Positions 61,622 through 64,000 of a stretch of DNA of 64,000 bases are shown one piece after another. The position numbers and the translations under genes are program-made. The notes under the pieces are model-generated. The model was not told the DNA's origin, did no database searches, and was given only the letters and a program-made list of their open reading frames with translations. The DNA is from Micromussa lordhowensis (taxonomy: Eukaryota; Cnidaria; Anthozoa; Scleractinia; Lobophylliidae). Numbering within the stretch: position 1 is the stretch's first letter; each line of letters opens with the position of its first letter. The stretch lies in NCBI GenBank assembly GCA_964020085.1, contig OZ026597.1, positions 27,324,948-27,388,947 of the forward strand, written 5' to 3'.

Positions 61622-62166
61622 GTGGATCTAATTTGGTTTCTTATTCGACAGAGTCTGGTGGTGTGAGCCACAAGACTTCTCACAGTACTGGAAAGGTACT
61701 TATAATTTCATTCACTCCTTTGGCATTAACCTTTCCCCTCCTTGTCTTTCAACTCCTTAATCTACACGTTAGCCACTCTCACACACTTTTAAAAAAGAAG
61801 CCATTTTATTTTGTGCTCTGTGTTCCATGTTACATTGCATTTCTCTTAAGTTGCACATTTGCTAAAACAGTTTCACTTGAAAAGAAAAAGATTTAGAAAG
61901 GTTTTCAGAATTGGAGAGCATTAAGATTGATTGTACTTTGAAGCTCAATACAAACGCTTACACTATTGAAAAGTTTAAGAAATCATCTGTTCATTTCTGA
62001 AACACTTCCTTCACAACCTCACATTTCTTCTGACTTGGCTGTTTGATACTAATGAGTCAGATCTCATTCTGTTCCTCCTGACATTGCCAGAACAAGTCTG
62101 CTGGTCACACATCCAAGGCGACACCAACGCCGTCCAAACCAGTAGCAAGTCATGTGACCCAGCCTG
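61622..62166 (+). other. Two candidate alternative 3' exons of the BET gene
   Basis: Exon 61622-61695 (acceptor GGTCAG, donor AAAG|GTACTT) and exon 62091-62166 (acceptor TTGCCAG, donor CCTG|GTATGT) are open and in phase with each other. They fit an internal donor in the last coding exon (GAATCAG|GTAGTG at about 61085). Joined, the tail would read GSNLVSYSTESGGVSHKT, then NKSAGHTSKATPTPSKP: Ser/Thr-rich like the SEED-following part of long BET isoforms. No stop is reached, so the isoform would continue to the right. Confidence 0.45.
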
Positions 62167-64000
62167 GTATGTCTGCTTCCCCACTTTTACGTTTTTTTAG
62201 TTCACAAATCTACCATTTCTTTTGAATCCCAGAACCTCTCTGGAGAAAAATACACTCCTCTTAAAACCCATGTGTTTGTTCCATTCCAGTTATCTACCAG
62301 AACTAAAGCTGCTGGTTTTGTTTAATGTCCCTTGCTACCTTTCCAGTATTTTTTCAAAAGAAATGGTCGATTTGAAATACCTCCTTGTTTTGTTTTAAGA
62401 TTTGGTTGACATTAATATAGTGTTGAAGACGAGAACCTTAAATCAGTGTTGATTTGTATTCAAATGTTTTTCTTTTGGGCATGTTATCCTTTTTCAAACT
62501 CGGAAGTAAAATTAAAGTCATACTGCTAGCTTTTCTCTGAACTTTCGTTGACAGCATGTCCCCAAGCGTGCAGCATAGTAAGCTGAATCTGTTTTATTCA
62601 CAAAGTCGAGTTCAACTGCTCACCAACACTTCAATTGTAATAACCAGTTGATGTTGTTAGCAACAGGAAAAAAGAAAGAAATGCATACTCCTGAAGAGTG
62701 TTCTTGTGAAGTTGTTAAAAACTACATCTGTGCCCTTCGAGCCTATGGGTGTTCTAGACCTAACATTATCTCAATACAATGCTGATACATATACACTTTA
62801 AAGCAGAGAGGTGGTGACAAAAAAGCAAATACCATCTTGACTACTCCAAGATCCTTACAACTGACATTAAAATAGGTGTATGGCAATCAGTTTGGAGTGG
62901 TATTTACTCAATTGTCCTTAAAAACTCGCTTGTATGAACATCAAAAGCTTCCGTATGTCAACTTTGGTGCAAATCAGTGTTAAAGTAAGACAAACAATCT
63001 TGCATAGCAATGTAATTTTTTTTCAAAACTCTATTACAAGAATTGCCAAGGTTTTCTTTGAGGAACTCTAATTTAGGAAACATTTTCTTTTGAGTCGGAC
63101 TCCAACCCATGTTTTTTAATTTATCCTTATTGTAAGCTAGGCTTGTACACAGAGGCTTTGTTACCCTTGATTAGCAGTTGGGAGCAAGTGGCCCTGGAAA
63201 GTTGTGATTGGAAGTCTGAAATTATTAGACTTCTGGTTGAATTGCACATGCTTAGCCAAAAAACATGTGGCTCAATTGACCCAATGTTTTACTTCCGCTC
63301 ACTCGTTTTTGAAACCAACCAAAATTGATCCTGTAACCAAACTCTGAGTGTTGCTCATTTCAAAGAAGAGGTCTTTAGGCCAGAATAAGTTGTCTTGCTC
63401 CCAAACTGCCTTCTCACCTACCAAATAAAATTAACATCTTTGTGCCAGCTGTTTAAACAAGTTGTCACCCTTTCCCCTCCATTTTTCCATTTTTTCTTTT
63501 CCCCTCGACTGACTTTGTTTTTCTTGTTTGGTTTTTATACCCTTGTGTGTGAGGAATTGTAAAGATGTCCAGTGAATCATTTTTTTGAAACAGCTGGTTC
63601 GAGTACTTTCAAAATATGGGTTTCTCTTTTTCTTCTCACAAAGTACATTGTGGGTGAAGTAGTGAAGCTTGTGCCAGCTTCTTTTCATGTCCTTATCTGG
63701 GATACGTACAGAACTTTGGATCAACATTGTGATCACTGTATATATTTGTTGATGTAATCAACATCAATTAGGCACCTTCTAAAATGGACTGCTTTGCATA
63801 GACTTGAGATATGATGACTGGAACCCTTAAAAATAACTGTTCAGGATTGCATTGTCACAATGGCATGAACCATGGTGCCACGGAAAGTAAATGAAATAAT
63901 TCTTACAGGAATCAGTCAATTGGGCAATATGCTATAATCTGTAGTTTTGAGTGCGACATAAATAAACAAAAAGTCTACTCACTTTGCATTCTAAACAAAA
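62167..64000. other. 3' flank of the BET gene
   Basis: No exon could be supported with matching phase. The stretch is AT-rich with T runs. It may be an intron of the longer BET isoform or intergenic. Confidence 0.35.

Overview
The window is AT-rich, intron-rich eukaryotic DNA, and its gene content is metazoan: a BET bromodomain gene, a TMEM198-type membrane protein gene and multi-death-domain genes. The mix of tRNA-derived SINEs, Penelope-like and LINE remnants and many small inverted-repeat transposons fits an anthozoan cnidarian, most likely a stony coral. That placement is inference; nothing here was searched against a database. Four multi-exon genes could be rebuilt from splice signals and matching intron phases.

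Left part (875-9218, minus) and middle part (23727-34627, minus) hold two paralogous genes of the same unusual design. Each starts with a trypsin-fold-like domain that appears to lack its catalytic residues, followed by an acidic Ser/Asn/Asp-rich linker and then a row of death domains, one per exon. All introns recovered in both genes are phase 1. The left gene runs off the window start; the middle gene has at least three death domains and about 848 residues before its still unseen last exon.

The middle gene is head-to-head with a TMEM198/DUF4203-like multi-pass membrane protein gene (34814-44688, plus, 8 exons, 272 residues). Only 186 bp separate the two start codons, so a shared promoter is likely. 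Downstream, 48330-61099 (plus, 15 coding exons, 715 residues) encodes a BET protein (BRD2/3/4 type) with two bromodomains, NET and a Ser-rich C-terminus. Two in-frame exons beyond its stop suggest an alternative, longer isoform.

The intervals between genes and the large introns are filled with mobile DNA. There is a decayed Penelope-like element with RT and GIY-YIG parts (10.4-12.5 kb) and LINE pieces at 14.5-15.9, 17.7-18.1 and 36.7-37.0 kb. tRNA-type SINEs lie at 14.1 and 26.0 kb. Many terminal-inverted-repeat elements are present, including four that share TTAAGGT-like ends. Large palindromes occur at 22.5 and 29.1-29.55 kb. Degenerate short-unit repeats of 10, 11 and about 20 bp spacing lie at 19.0, 30.8 and 29.0 kb. 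I see no CRISPR array, rRNA gene or convincing functional tRNA gene. The most interesting material is the pseudoprotease/multi-death-domain gene pair and its shared promoter with a membrane-protein gene.
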